Shown here: in pieces, positions 10,257-17,752 of the stretch | How the letters are laid out: each line of letters starts with the position of its first letter | How positions within the stretch are numbered: position 1 is the first letter of the stretch | NCBI RefSeq assembly: GCF_016019935.1 | Contig: NZ_JAECMT010000002.1 | Coordinates: forward strand, 186,001-250,000 | Reading direction: 5' to 3' | Length of the DNA stretch: 64,000 nt | From: Paenibacillus sp. GSMTC-2017 | GTDB taxonomy: Bacteria > Bacillota > Bacilli > Paenibacillales > Paenibacillaceae | Program-made: the position numbers and the translations under genes | Notes under the pieces: model-generated | What the model was told of the DNA's origin: nothing | Seen by the model: only the letters and a program-made list of their open reading frames with translations | Databases searched by the model: none

Positions 10257-10799
10257 ATGGCTGAGATAAGAATTCGCAATTCTGAGGAACGGATTCAAGG
10301 AGAAGAAAATGTCCGTGCATTTCTAGAAAGTCAAGAAGTCCTTTATGAACACTGGGATGCAACTAAACTTGCTAAAGACTTGCAAGATAAATTTGTATTG
10401 ACTGATGAAGACAAAACTCAAATTCTTTCCACCTACGATGAAGAAATTCGTGAGCTGGCAGGGCGTCGTGGATATCAGACTTGGGATATCGTTGCATTGT
10501 CAGAGGCAACACCAAATATAGAAGAAATTTTGAAAAAATTCGAAAACGTTCATACTCATACAGAAGACGAAGTTCGTGCTATTACGGCTGGACGCGGTAT
10601 CTTTATCATTAAAGGAACTGACGATGTAGGCTACTTTGATGTTGAGCTTGAAGCAGGCGATGTTATCTCTGTACCTGAACACAAGCCGCATTTCTTCACA
10701 CTAATGGAAAATCGTCAAATCGTTGCTGTTCGTCTATTTATTGAAACGGAAGGTTGGATCGCTCATCCATTCGCGGATGAAACTTTCCAAGCAAAATAA
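10257..10799 (+). CDS. mtnD: acireductone dioxygenase (methionine salvage)
   Basis: 180 residues in a cupin fold. The metal-binding motif is HTHTEDEVR, followed by GDVISVPEHKPHFF, as in ARD enzymes that oxidise the acireductone intermediate to the 2-oxo precursor of methionine. The second ATG is preferred because AAGAGGG sits 8 bases before it, while an ATG 6 bases earlier would be too close. Placement beside metH puts methionine synthesis and salvage together, but on opposite strands. Confidence 0.92.
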   Translation: MAEIRIRNSEERIQGEENVRAFLESQEVLYEHWDATKLAKDLQDKFVLTDEDKTQILSTYDEEIRELAGRRGYQTWDIVALSEATPNIEEILKKFENVHTHTEDEVRAITAGRGIFIIKGTDDVGYFDVELEAGDVISVPEHKPHFFTLMENRQIVAVRLFIETEGWIAHPFADETFQAK

Positions 10800-10818
10800 G
10801 ATTCTCTCACTATTATTT

Positions 10819-10858
10819 AAGCCCCTCCGCAGCGTCGAGCGCCGCTTGAGGGGCTTTT
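10819..10858 (+). terminator. bidirectional terminator between mtnD and the HAD hydrolase gene
   Basis: AAGCCCCTC pairs with GAGGGGCTT around a CGTCGAGCG loop, followed by TTTT on the plus strand. It sits between convergent genes and can serve both. Confidence 0.85.
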
Positions 10859-10877
10859 CATATTTTAATATATGTTT

Positions 10878-11666
10878 CTATTGCTCTAAAAGTTTCAATA
10901 GTTCTTCCAAGTTTGAAATCTCATAAGTAGGTACAATTTCATCGGTCCGTATTGCATCATGGCGATTGATCCATACAGATGTCATCCCTATAGTATTTGC
11001 TCCCAATATATCAGTAGTCAGCTTGTCCCCTACCATTATGCCATGTTCGGGTTCAATTCCAAGCTTCTCAAGTGCATGTTTGAAGATGGAAGGTGCAGGT
11101 TTGCCTTCACCAAAGCTACCTGAAACGATGATATGATCAAAATAAGGAATTAGTGTAGGAACACCATCAAGCTTCTCTTGTTGTAGATCTGGTGAACCAT
11201 TCGTTAATAACAGTAGTTTGTACTTACCTTTCAAAGCATCAAGCACTTTAAACGTTTCATCATAGACGATCGGACGTGATCGACGTTCAGCAGGGAATTG
11301 TTCTGCTAGCTCAGCTCCCAGCTGGTCATTATGAACACCAAGCGCTTTAAGTGCTTGCGTCCACGCTGCTTTACGATAATCAGGTGCAAGCTTCTGAAGT
11401 TTACGGAACTCTTCCTGTTCACCAGCAGTGAAATTAGCCCAAAGTCCTTCAAACGGGTTAATACCAATCATTTTAGTAAAAGAGAACGTTTCATACGATT
11501 CATAAAGTGCTCTTGCTTCTTTTCGTACCGCTTCTTCTAGCTCGGTAGCATCTACGCCAGCAGCGGCAGCTCCCGCCTTACAAGTTGCTTCAAATGCTTC
11601 CTTTACGCTACGGTCATCCCACAATAACGTATCATCGAGATCAAATAAGACAGCTTGTTTCGCCAT
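10878..11666 (-). CDS. HAD-family hydrolase, YjjG/YfnB-like
   Basis: 262 residues. Motif I is VLFDLDDTLLWDD, motif II LLLTNGSPD, motif III lies in GKPAPSIF and motif IV in MVGDKLTTDILGA. The alpha-helical cap between motifs I and II places it near YjjG/YfnB nucleotide phosphatases. The exact substrate is unknown. Downstream of two small membrane or unknown genes on the same strand, with a 24-base gap, so it probably belongs to their transcript. Confidence 0.88.
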   Translation of the reverse strand: MAKQAVLFDLDDTLLWDDRSVKEAFEATCKAGAAAAGVDATELEEAVRKEARALYESYETFSFTKMIGINPFEGLWANFTAGEQEEFRKLQKLAPDYRKAAWTQALKALGVHNDQLGAELAEQFPAERRSRPIVYDETFKVLDALKGKYKLLLLTNGSPDLQQEKLDGVPTLIPYFDHIIVSGSFGEGKPAPSIFKHALEKLGIEPEHGIMVGDKLTTDILGANTIGMTSVWINRHDAIRTDEIVPTYEISNLEELLKLLEQ

Positions 11667-11690
11667 GATGGTTTCTACTCTCCTAATTCA

Positions 11691-12197
11691 TTATTTTTCG
11701 TCAATTTCAAGTCCGTGTGTTGCGGCAAAAGCTTTTACTTTTACTGTCATGTCATCTGTAGGGAAACGGTTCAATAGGCGAGAAAAAGTCCATGGTCCAC
11801 CCTTTTTCGGGAGAACAATCACATATCCATTTTGTAAACGGAAACCTTTAAGCGCATCCGTACCTAGACGTTTGTGTCCACCGAAGCGTCGGGAGACGAC
11901 ATAATCTTTGCCTATTGTGAGGTAAGGTTTGCGGAAATACAGTAAAGCAGCAAGTCCAATGTAAAGTCCAATTGTAACCCAGAACATCGTAGTAAACTTA
12001 AAGTTTGGGTTAAGTGGAGATACAATTGTAAATATAGTTACAAAAGCGAGAATCAGAATAGGAGCCATTATATTTCTACCTTTAAAAGTATCGGTTTTCT
12101 CAGCATTAAATACGATTTGACCTGTACCACTTTTTTTACGATCTTTATTGATTTTACTCATATTTTTACGAACTTTGCGCTCCCATGAACGTGACAA
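11691..12197 (-). CDS. small membrane protein of unknown function
   Basis: 168 residues. A very basic N-terminus (RSWERKVRKNMSKINKDRKK) is followed by two hydrophobic helices at about 45-62 and 69-87, then a soluble C-terminal part with a PH-like look (LTIGKDYVVSRRFGG...GYVIVLPKKGGPW). I do not recognise a characterised family. It sits 11 bases after the DUF896 gene and before the HAD hydrolase, so the three probably form an operon. Confidence 0.75.
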   Translation of the reverse strand: MSRSWERKVRKNMSKINKDRKKSGTGQIVFNAEKTDTFKGRNIMAPILILAFVTIFTIVSPLNPNFKFTTMFWVTIGLYIGLAALLYFRKPYLTIGKDYVVSRRFGGHKRLGTDALKGFRLQNGYVIVLPKKGGPWTFSRLLNRFPTDDMTVKVKAFAATHGLEIDEK

Positions 12198-12208
12198 AAC
12201 TTTTCCCC

Positions 12209-12406
12209 CTACTGTTTGATATTGTCTTCTTGCTCGTCTTCTACATACTTGATGGAATCCAACTGTTGCTTAAGGTTACCTTTGAAATTGATCAAATAAA
12301 GTTTTCGGAGATGATCTCTTTCAGTTGTTTCCTCTTCAGTTAGACCTTCCGATTTATTTTTACGAGAAAGCTCGTTAATGCGAGCAATTATTTTATCCAT
12401 TTCCAT
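12209..12406 (-). CDS. DUF896 protein (YnzC-like)
   Basis: 65 residues, MEMDKIIARINELSRKNKSE, with the ERDHLRKLYLINFK core of DUF896/YnzC. In Bacillus subtilis ynzC lies in the lexA-yneA-yneB-ynzC neighbourhood. Here the yneB resolvase gene is absent and a terminator separates yneA from this gene. The ATG is chosen over an upstream in-frame codon because AGGGGTGG precedes it at normal distance. The biological role is not established. Confidence 0.85.
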   Translation of the reverse strand: MEMDKIIARINELSRKNKSEGLTEEETTERDHLRKLYLINFKGNLKQQLDSIKYVEDEQEDNIKQ

Positions 12407-12523
12407 CGTTTCTTTCCACCCCTCTCTAGCTGTCAACACTCTACTCCCTACTTTGACATTTCAAAGGTTCAATTGTCAAGGTTCTAGCGCTATTAGATAC
12501 GCTTTAATGACATGTTTATAACG

Positions 12524-12567
12524 CAAAAAGAGCGTGTTGACCTCCTCAGGGGCCATTACGCTCTTAA
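12524..12567 (-). terminator. rho-independent terminator of yneA
   Basis: On the minus strand AAGAGCGT pairs with ACGCTCTT around a GC-rich loop and is followed by TTTTT, 50 bases after the yneA stop. Confidence 0.88.
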
Positions 12568-12616
12568 CTGAATTAATGATGTTATATGATGTACATCTTA
12601 TTACTCTAACCAATAG

Positions 12617-12994
12617 CTAATTTAGATTAGGAATGATAAGCTTTTGACCAGGTTTAATAGTGACAGTCTCTAAGTTGTTCCTATGTTTTATCTTATAGAC
12701 GATAAAGCCAATATCATCGCCACTGCTTGCATGACGTCTCGCAATTTCCCAAAGCGTATCTCCACTACTAACAGTAACCAAAATCTCCTCTGCCTGAAGC
12801 CTATCTGTACCTGATGCTGAAGTTCCCATAAGTAAAAAACTAGTAAAAACAAGCAAAGCAATCATGAGTACTACAATTATTTTAGCCCCATGTCGCTTAA
12901 TTAAACGAAAAGTCGTTAATTTATGTGTAGGATCAACCGTTAGTATTGACTCCGTATGTATGGACCGATAAGTACCTTGATTTAATATTATCAT
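12617..12994 (-). CDS. yneA: LysM membrane protein, YneA-type SOS cell-division inhibitor
   Basis: 125 residues: a cytoplasmic N-terminus, one membrane helix (IIVVLMIALLVFTSFLLMG) at about 38-56 and a C-terminal LysM domain (VTVSSGDTLWEIARRHAS ... GQKLIIPNLN). YneA in Bacillus delays division during SOS and sits divergently from lexA, exactly as here. One LexA-box-like site overlaps its ribosome-site region and others lie upstream. The N-terminal tail is longer than usual; an internal start is possible but no better ribosome site was seen. Confidence 0.85.
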   Translation of the reverse strand: MIILNQGTYRSIHTESILTVDPTHKLTTFRLIKRHGAKIIVVLMIALLVFTSFLLMGTSASGTDRLQAEEILVTVSSGDTLWEIARRHASSGDDIGFIVYKIKHRNNLETVTIKPGQKLIIPNLN

Positions 12995-13007
12995 ATTGAG
13001 CGCCTCC

Positions 13008-13143
13008 CAAACATTTGTTCTGTTTTTAGATTAACACGAACAAATGTTTGTAGTCAACACTAAAATAGAACAAGTGTTTGTAAATATTTCAGAAACACGA
13101 ACTTATGTGCTTGAGAACTTATGTTTGTACGAACTTCGGTTCT
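13008..13143. promoter_or_regulatory. cluster of six LexA-box-like sites between yneA and lexA
   Basis: Sites fitting or close to CGAACRNRYGTTYG lie at 13008-13021 (minus AGAACAAATGTTTG), 13037-13050 (CGAACAAATGTTTG, full match), 13067-13080 (AGAACAAGTGTTTG), 13098-13111 (CGAACTTATGTGCT, weak), 13114-13127 (AGAACTTATGTTTG) and 13130-13143 (CGAACTTCGGTTCT). The last fills the lexA promoter spacer. The consensus is that of Bacillus LexA; occupancy is inferred. Confidence 0.88.
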
Positions 13144-13153
13144 GTGTTATAAT
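13125..13153 (+). promoter_or_regulatory. lexA promoter with an operator in its spacer
   Basis: TTGTAC and TATAAT are separated by exactly 17 bases. The palindromic GAACTTCGGTTC occupies that spacer, so LexA binding should exclude RNA polymerase: autorepression. Confidence 0.85.
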
Positions 13154-13185
13154 TTGACACAACATAACGAATGGAGTTGATGGAA

Positions 13186-13806
13186 TTGTCGAAGATTTCC
13201 AAGCGGCAAAATTCGATACTTGAATTTATTAAGCAAGAAGTTCGAGACAAAGGGTACCCACCTTCTGTCCGAGAAATTGCAGAAGCTGTAGGCCTACTCT
13301 CCAGCTCGACGGTACACGGACATCTAGACCGTTTGGAGAAAAAGGGATTTATACGACGCGATCCAACTAAGCCAAGGGCTATTGAGATATTGAACCAAGA
13401 AGACGAAAACAATGTTATTCCGTTTCCAGTCTCCCAAGTTCCTATCGTCGGTAAAGTTACTGCAGGTGTCCCAATTACTGCAACTGAGAATATAGAAGAT
13501 TACTTCCCTTTACCTTCACACTTTGTTGGAGATAATAACGTGTTTATCCTAACTGTAGTTGGTGAAAGTATGATCGAAGCTGGTATCCATAACGGTGATC
13601 TCGTTATTGTCCGTCAGCAACAGACAGCTAATAACGGCGACATCGTTGTAGCAATGACAGAAGATGACGAAGCTACTGTAAAGACGTTCTACAAAGAAAA
13701 AGATCATATTCGCTTACAACCTGAGAACTCCACTATGGAGCCAATTCGTCTACATAATGTGAGTATTCTTGGTAAAGTAGTTGGACTCTTCCGCGATATT
13801 CATTAA
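13186..13806 (+). CDS. lexA: SOS repressor LexA
   Basis: About 206 residues. The N-terminal winged helix contains [15 protein letters not shown] and [13 protein letters not shown]. The self-cleavage site is in KVTAGVP (Ala-Gly), the catalytic Ser in GESMIEAG and the catalytic Lys in [10 protein letters not shown] place the start at TTG 13186: it gives MSKISKRQ, the usual family N-terminus, with GGAG 9 bases upstream. In-frame ATGs at 13171 and 13180 have no, or a too-close, ribosome site but cannot be excluded. It controls yneA, itself and probably the two SOS-type promoters in the downstream island. Confidence 0.95.
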   Translation: MSKISKRQNSILEFIKQEVRDKGYPPSVREIAEAVGLLSSSTVHGHLDRLEKKGFIRRDPTKPRAIEILNQEDENNVIPFPVSQVPIVGKVTAGVPITATENIEDYFPLPSHFVGDNNVFILTVVGESMIEAGIHNGDLVIVRQQQTANNGDIVVAMTEDDEATVKTFYKEKDHIRLQPENSTMEPIRLHNVSILGKVVGLFRDIH

Positions 13807-13808
13807 TT

Positions 13809-13857
13809 CAAAAAGGGCAGCTCTTCCGACAATTTGTCGTGAGAGCTGCCCTTTTTA
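13809..13857 (+). terminator. terminator of lexA
   Basis: A-rich AAAAAGGGCAGCTCT pairs with AGAGCTGCCCTTTTT around a GACAATTTGTC inner stem. It is symmetric, so usable from both sides. Confidence 0.92.
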
Positions 13858-13949
13858 TATGTACAATATGTTATTATTTGTATACATTTAGTTCGGTCAA
13901 ATAACCATTCGTGAGCGACAAAGCACTCGACTAGTTGAACATCTTTACA

Positions 13950-14342
13950 CTAGAGTAATCTTCCTTCTAATTCATTAATCGTCAATACCCATTCATCGAA
14001 ACTATCGGTTTCTTCCCATAACTCTTTCAGTTCGGAATCTATTAATATCTTTCCTAGTGCTTTCTTAGCTGGTAATAATAGTTCAGTCCCTTGGCCTTTA
14101 TGTTGACTGATCCACTCTTCTAGATCTTCTTCATATCCTTCTTGCCCCGGTTTATTGTGCATAGCAGCCAATATATCAATAGCTCCAAGAGCAATTGATG
14201 CGGTGTCTGCATCTATATATTTTCCATCATGCACCATTTCGATAGCTTCTGAGATTAATTCCAAATCCTGCGCTTCTAAGAGATCCACTACCCAATCCAG
14301 TACAGTATCATTTTCAAGATTACCATGACCCCATGCTCCCAC
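13950..14342 (-). CDS. DUF4259-type small protein
   Basis: 130 residues starting MGAWGHGNLENDTVLDW, which is the DUF4259 signature, followed by alternating helices and an acidic C-terminus (DSFDEWVLTINELEGRL). The GTG start is chosen because GAGAGGG lies 9 bases upstream and the next residues align with the family's MGAWG opening; an in-frame TTG two codons earlier is less likely. No function is established. Such genes often occur singly or near contact-dependent or immunity loci, but nothing here shows that. Confidence 0.8.
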   Translation of the reverse strand: MGAWGHGNLENDTVLDWVVDLLEAQDLELISEAIEMVHDGKYIDADTASIALGAIDILAAMHNKPGQEGYEEDLEEWISQHKGQGTELLLPAKKALGKILIDSELKELWEETDSFDEWVLTINELEGRLL

Positions 14343-14468
14343 GCACAAACACCCTCTCTTATTTTTGAAATAATAGATTTATTTAACATTTTGAAAATTT
14401 TATCCTGCTTACAGTACCACGAGGCGATTAAATGAAATCGTACACCTTATTTGTGTAATATTGATCAA

Positions 14469-14753
14469 TCACATTACATCTAATCGACCAAATTCTACTT
14501 TACTAGGCAACTCGGTATCCTTTAATCGTTCAAACTCCTCATCAATTTTAGGTGCATATTCTTTTGTAAGAATCATACCATTTAAAACTTTTATTATAAT
14601 GTCCATTTCATCGTCACTAAGTAAAGGCAGTTCTTCGTCAAAAAATTCCATCTTTTTCCCAAATATTCTCGGCAAATTTGTTCTGACTAATTGATTTTCT
14701 TCCTCAGTCAGCTTTTTTAACAGGGACATAATTGTAGTTAATCTTTCATTCAT
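14469..14753 (-). CDS. hypothetical acidic protein
   Basis: 94 residues starting MNERLTTIMSLLKK. It is helical and acidic (FDEELPLLSDDEMDIIIKVL), with no membrane segment or signal peptide. GGAGAGGAG precedes the ATG by 7 to 9 bases, which makes it a credible gene. An upstream in-frame ATG would place that site inside the coding region. I do not recognise the family. It lies between the DUF4259 gene and the divergent monooxygenase gene. Confidence 0.65.
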   Translation of the reverse strand: MNERLTTIMSLLKKLTEEENQLVRTNLPRIFGKKMEFFDEELPLLSDDEMDIIIKVLNGMILTKEYAPKIDEEFERLKDTELPSKVEFGRLDVM

Positions 14754-14879
14754 AAATGAAGCTCCTCTCCAGTAATCTATTATTTCAATTATTTCTATCA
14801 TTTTACACTAACACAAATATAAAGTTGTTAGGTGTATAATTAATCAACAATAGATTAGCAATAATAAAGGAGAGTAATT

Positions 14880-16058
14880 ATGAATGCAATTGTAATCGGT
14901 GGTGGTATTGGCGGGTTAAGTTGTGCAATTGCACTTCGAAAGGTAGGCTGGGATGTTACTGTATTTGAACAAAATGAAACACTGATAGAGAACGGGGCCG
15001 GTATAGTGCTCGCTGCAAATGCTATGAGGGCATTAAAGAGTCTTGACATAGCTAAACATATACAGGAAGAAGGAACACCCATCGGAGTAGCCGAGCTTCG
15101 TTCGTGGGACGGAAATCTTTTAGCAAGCTTACCAGTTGATAAACAGGCGATACGTTATGGAACACCGAGTTATCTCATTCATCGTGGTAAATTGCAATCC
15201 ATTTTACATTCACATTGTTTACATATTGGCGTTAGTGTCCATTTGGGGAAAAGTTTCGCTGAAGTGGATGAGAATAACGATGGAGTTGAGGTTCGCTTTC
15301 CCGATGGAACGAGTACATACAGCGATCTTTTAATTGCTGCTGATGGTTACCGTTCTAAAATCCGTGACCAACTTTTTGGTCACAGCTCACTTCGTTATTC
15401 AGGCTATAGAGCGATACGAGGCATAGGTAGCTTCGAGGACCCGCGTTATCCACTCGCGGCCGGTGGAGGATTTGAGGCGCTTGGCAAAGGCGCTCGTTTT
15501 GGATTTTCTCACCTTGGTAATGGACGTATCTTTTGGTTTGCTGCAATAAATGAACCAGAAGGACAGCGTGCTCACTTTACACCAGAAGAACATAAGAAAC
15601 TCCTTCTTCAAAAGTTTCAGAACTGGTATTCACCAGTTCCCTCAGTTGTAGAAGCAACCTCAACCTCGGATATTTTGTCTCATTCTATCTACGATCTAGC
15701 ACCGCTAAGTAATTGGAGTAAAGGTCGAATAACTCTACTAGGGGATGCAGCACATCCCATGTTGCCTAACTTAGGGCAAGGTGGAGCACAAGCGATGGAG
15801 GATGCTGTCGTACTTGCCGATCTGCTTAAAAACAAACCTATAGGAACAACTTTAGTTGAATCCTTAAAAGCATTTGAAAAATTACGCATTCAACGTGTCA
15901 GTAAGATCGTCCGTCAATCGCGCCTTATGGGGCGGCTTATGCAATTAGAGTCTCCACTCGCACTAACTATTAGGAATGCCGCATTTCGAGTAGCCGTAGA
16001 TAAGTTTTTTATTGCTCGGTTACATCCAGTTGTTGGTTATGATCCGCCTATATTGTGA
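14880..16058 (+). CDS. FAD-dependent monooxygenase (PHBH/salicylate-hydroxylase type)
   Basis: 392 residues. The FAD-binding Rossmann motif is IVIGGGIGGLSCAIALRK at the N-terminus, the second FAD motif GDAAHPMLPNLGQGGAQAMED is near residue 275, and the DG motif lies in LLIAADGYRSKIRDQL. This is the single-component class A flavoprotein hydroxylase fold, which hydroxylates aromatic or polyketide-like substrates with NAD(P)H. The substrate cannot be assigned. GGAG precedes the ATG. It is the last full backbone-like gene before the island scars. Confidence 0.9.
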   Translation: MNAIVIGGGIGGLSCAIALRKVGWDVTVFEQNETLIENGAGIVLAANAMRALKSLDIAKHIQEEGTPIGVAELRSWDGNLLASLPVDKQAIRYGTPSYLIHRGKLQSILHSHCLHIGVSVHLGKSFAEVDENNDGVEVRFPDGTSTYSDLLIAADGYRSKIRDQLFGHSSLRYSGYRAIRGIGSFEDPRYPLAAGGGFEALGKGARFGFSHLGNGRIFWFAAINEPEGQRAHFTPEEHKKLLLQKFQNWYSPVPSVVEATSTSDILSHSIYDLAPLSNWSKGRITLLGDAAHPMLPNLGQGGAQAMEDAVVLADLLKNKPIGTTLVESLKAFEKLRIQRVSKIVRQSRLMGRLMQLESPLALTIRNAAFRVAVDKFFIARLHPVVGYDPPIL

Positions 16059-16293
16059 TATAAAGTTATTTTTTTAAAAATATAATAACTCGTAGTTTAT
16101 TAACTTTAAGTTACTCATAGAAAAATATTTGCCGTTTCAACCAAAGCAAACGTCTGTAAAAAATCTGAATATGCGAACGATATTAAAATCGTTCACACTC
16201 CCATTTGCCATCGCTTCATCTTACTGAAATAGCCCAATCAAATTCAATAGGTATTCGCATATAAATGTGAAAAAAACATCGGAGGTTAATGCG

Positions 16294-16428
16294 ATGAAAT
16301 TGGACGCTGACACTCTTCTTATAATTGCGGCTGTAGTTACAGCTGCTGGTTCAGCATTAGTTTTACAGTCACTCCTCAAAGCAAAATCAGAAGATGAAAC
16401 CCCACCTCCAGTGGTGAGTCTGTTATAG
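16294..16428 (+). CDS. 44-residue single-span membrane microprotein
   Basis: A 44-codon frame with an excellent ribosome site (CGGAGG, 8 bases before ATG). It encodes an N-terminal hydrophobic helix (LLIIAAVVTAAGSALVLQS) followed by a short charged, proline-rich tail (KSEDETPPP). No homologue is recognised. The strong translation signal and helix make it more than a chance frame. Confidence 0.5.
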   Translation: MKLDADTLLIIAAVVTAAGSALVLQSLLKAKSEDETPPPVVSLL

Positions 16429-16478
16429 TCCATAATTACGCTTTAGCTATTCTAAAAGTATAGACATTACTGTACACC

Positions 16479-16556
16479 AAAAAAGCTTCGGGGGCACATG
16501 GGGGTCAAAACTGATTAACAATCAGTTTTGACCCCCCAATGTACTACCCCCAAACC
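16479..16556 (-). terminator. diverged copy of the glnA-type terminator hairpin (older scar)
   Basis: A perfect 17-bp stem (16500-16516 with 16520-16536, 3-base loop) is nested in an outer G5/C5 stem. Read on the minus strand it ends in CCCCCGAAGC followed by TTTTTT. It is the counterpart of the hairpin at 17174-17254. Confidence 0.7.
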
Positions 16557-16559
16557 TTT

Positions 16560-16745
16560 ATCGGTACTGCTGTGATTAATCTAATAAATAGTCGAATTTA
16601 GATCTCTTTCCCATTGGCCAACTTGTGAGCGGTTTGTATACCTATCTTTTATATCATTTCAAAGCATAGCATAATAGTTAAAAATCGATCTTTTAATCTA
16701 AAAATGTTATACGATTTCTTATCGTATATACATTGGAGGGCATCA
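16560..16745 (+). repeat. diverged glnA 3'-end/attachment scar (third copy)
   Basis: This stretch aligns by eye through most of its length with 17260-17443. Its core still reads, on the minus strand, as a degraded glnA tail (NRSQVGQWERDLN, compare [15 protein letters not shown]). It ends with GGAGGGCAT, matching the first G6CATT repeat of the other copy. I read it as the mark of an earlier integration event at the same site. Confidence 0.65.
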
Positions 16746-16878
16746 TTCTTTGGCAGTATCTACTAATTCATTTCGCATTCTATCTTATAATAGTAGAACA
16801 AATTAGTATAATACTCACTTGTGTTATTATTCATCTCTTTGTATAATTAATACACTGTTTTCCAGTGAAAGGTTTTCT

Positions 16879-17009
16879 ATGAAAAAAAGTCCAAGTTACT
16901 GGTTTTGGTTTTAGTCATTCTTTGTCTTATACTAATGTTTATAGTTGTTGGCTTCATGACGCTGGACAATTTCTCTGAAAGATTATGGAAAAGTTACAGT
17001 GAGATGTAG
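16879..17009 (+). pseudogene. frameshifted small membrane protein gene
   Basis: From ATG with AAAGG upstream the frame closes after about 11 codons. One extra A in the A7 tract would give a 41-residue protein with a strong hydrophobic helix (LLVLVLVILCLILMFIVVGF) and a short polar tail (LWKSYSEM). It could be a decayed or slippage-dependent microprotein. It lies between the two attachment-site copies. Confidence 0.4.
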
Positions 17010-17173
17010 AATCAAGATAACCCACAGTGTGTGGTTTTTTTTCTTTAAGATTATATTCGGTAGCAGACTCTTGATGAGTTTTGAAAATAGCCCCTACATC
17101 TCATTCCTCTGGTAAGTCTTTATATTCAATAAGTACTTTTTAACTTATCAAAAAGTACAGACCTTATTGCAAA

Positions 17174-17254
17174 CAAAAAAGGCTCCGGGGGACACCTGGG
17201 TGGTAAAACTGATTACCAATCAGTTTTGCCTCCCAATGTACTCCCCCGAAACCA
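17174..17254 (-). terminator. glnA-type terminator, displaced from glnA by the island
   Basis: On the minus strand GGTTTCGGGGGA pairs with TCCCCCGGAGCC, with an inner AAAACTGATT/AATCAGTTTT stem, and ends in TTTTTTG. It lies 28 bases beyond the exact copy of the glnA tail, where the native glnA terminator would be if the sequence between the repeats were removed. Confidence 0.75.
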
Positions 17255-17281
17255 TTTTCGGTACTGCTTTAATTATTCTAA

Positions 17282-17330
17282 TAAAGAGTCAAATATTGAT
17301 CTCTTTCCCATTGGTGAACTTGTGTACGAT
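17282..17330 (+). repeat. left attachment-site repeat (49 bp, identical to the glnA 3' end)
   Basis: All 49 bases equal 27226-27274, in the same orientation. Read on the minus strand it restores the last GlnA residues ([15 protein letters not shown] and a stop). A direct repeat of a gene's 3' end flanking about 9.9 kb next to an integrase fragment is the standard mark of tyrosine-recombinase integration. Confidence 0.88.
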
Positions 17331-17433
17331 TTATATACCATGATTTTATATCAATTCAAAGCATTGCATAATGGCTAATAATCTACTTATTTAATCTACA
17401 AATGTCATACCATTTCATATCGTATTATAAATT

Positions 17434-17466
17434 GGGGGGCATTAGGGGGGCATTTTGGGGGGCATT
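17434..17466 (+). repeat. three GGGGGGCATT iterons at the left inner end of the island
   Basis: Copies at 17434-17443, 17445-17454 and 17457-17466. Two related copies lie at 27121-27141 at the right inner end. They may be arm-type integrase-binding sites. Confidence 0.6.
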
Positions 17467-17510
17467 ATTATCTGAAGTTAAACGGAGTCAAAGATTTTAA
17501 TTGACTTCGT

Positions 17511-17642
17511 TTATTTCTCGGTATTCGGATCAACAAAATTAATCCTTTCTCCTCCCTTACGTTTTGATTCTTCGATTATTTCAAAGATACTCATCATTAA
17601 ATCAGGTGACACTTCATCTATTTTCGCCTCAGTAAATTGCAA
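17511..17642 (-). CDS. SOS-promoter-driven small protein
   Basis: 43 codons from a TTG with GGAG about 8 bases upstream: an acidic, helical product (FTEAKIDEVSPDLMMSIFEI) ending in NFVDPNTEK. No family is recognised. Its interest is the promoter just upstream, which has a near-consensus -35/-10 and two LexA-box-like sites. It could be the shortened remnant of a larger SOS gene, because the frame runs open a little way upstream of the TTG. Confidence 0.45.
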   Translation of the reverse strand: MQFTEAKIDEVSPDLMMSIFEIIEESKRKGGERINFVDPNTEK

Positions 17643-17660
17643 GACATAGTCTCCATTTAA

Positions 17661-17704
17661 AGAACATTTGTTCTCATTATACTACAAACATACGTTCTTG
17701 TTAA
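17661..17704 (-). promoter_or_regulatory. island SOS promoter 1 (two LexA-box-like sites)
   Basis: Minus strand: TTAACA, 17-base spacer, TATAAT. AGAACGTATGTTTG fills the spacer (17685-17698) and the perfect palindrome AGAACAAATGTTCT lies just after the -10 (17661-17674). Confidence 0.78.
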
Positions 17705-17752
17705 TGACTAAAAAATAACCCCTACATTTTATAGTAAGAGTTATTGATTTGA

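Noticed and set aside
17174-17254. Hairpins near 16.5 and 17.2 kb read as insertion-sequence ends or REP elements
   Set aside because: No transposase or matched terminal inverted repeats are nearby. Their T tract, orientation and position beside the glnA tail copies explain them better as terminators.
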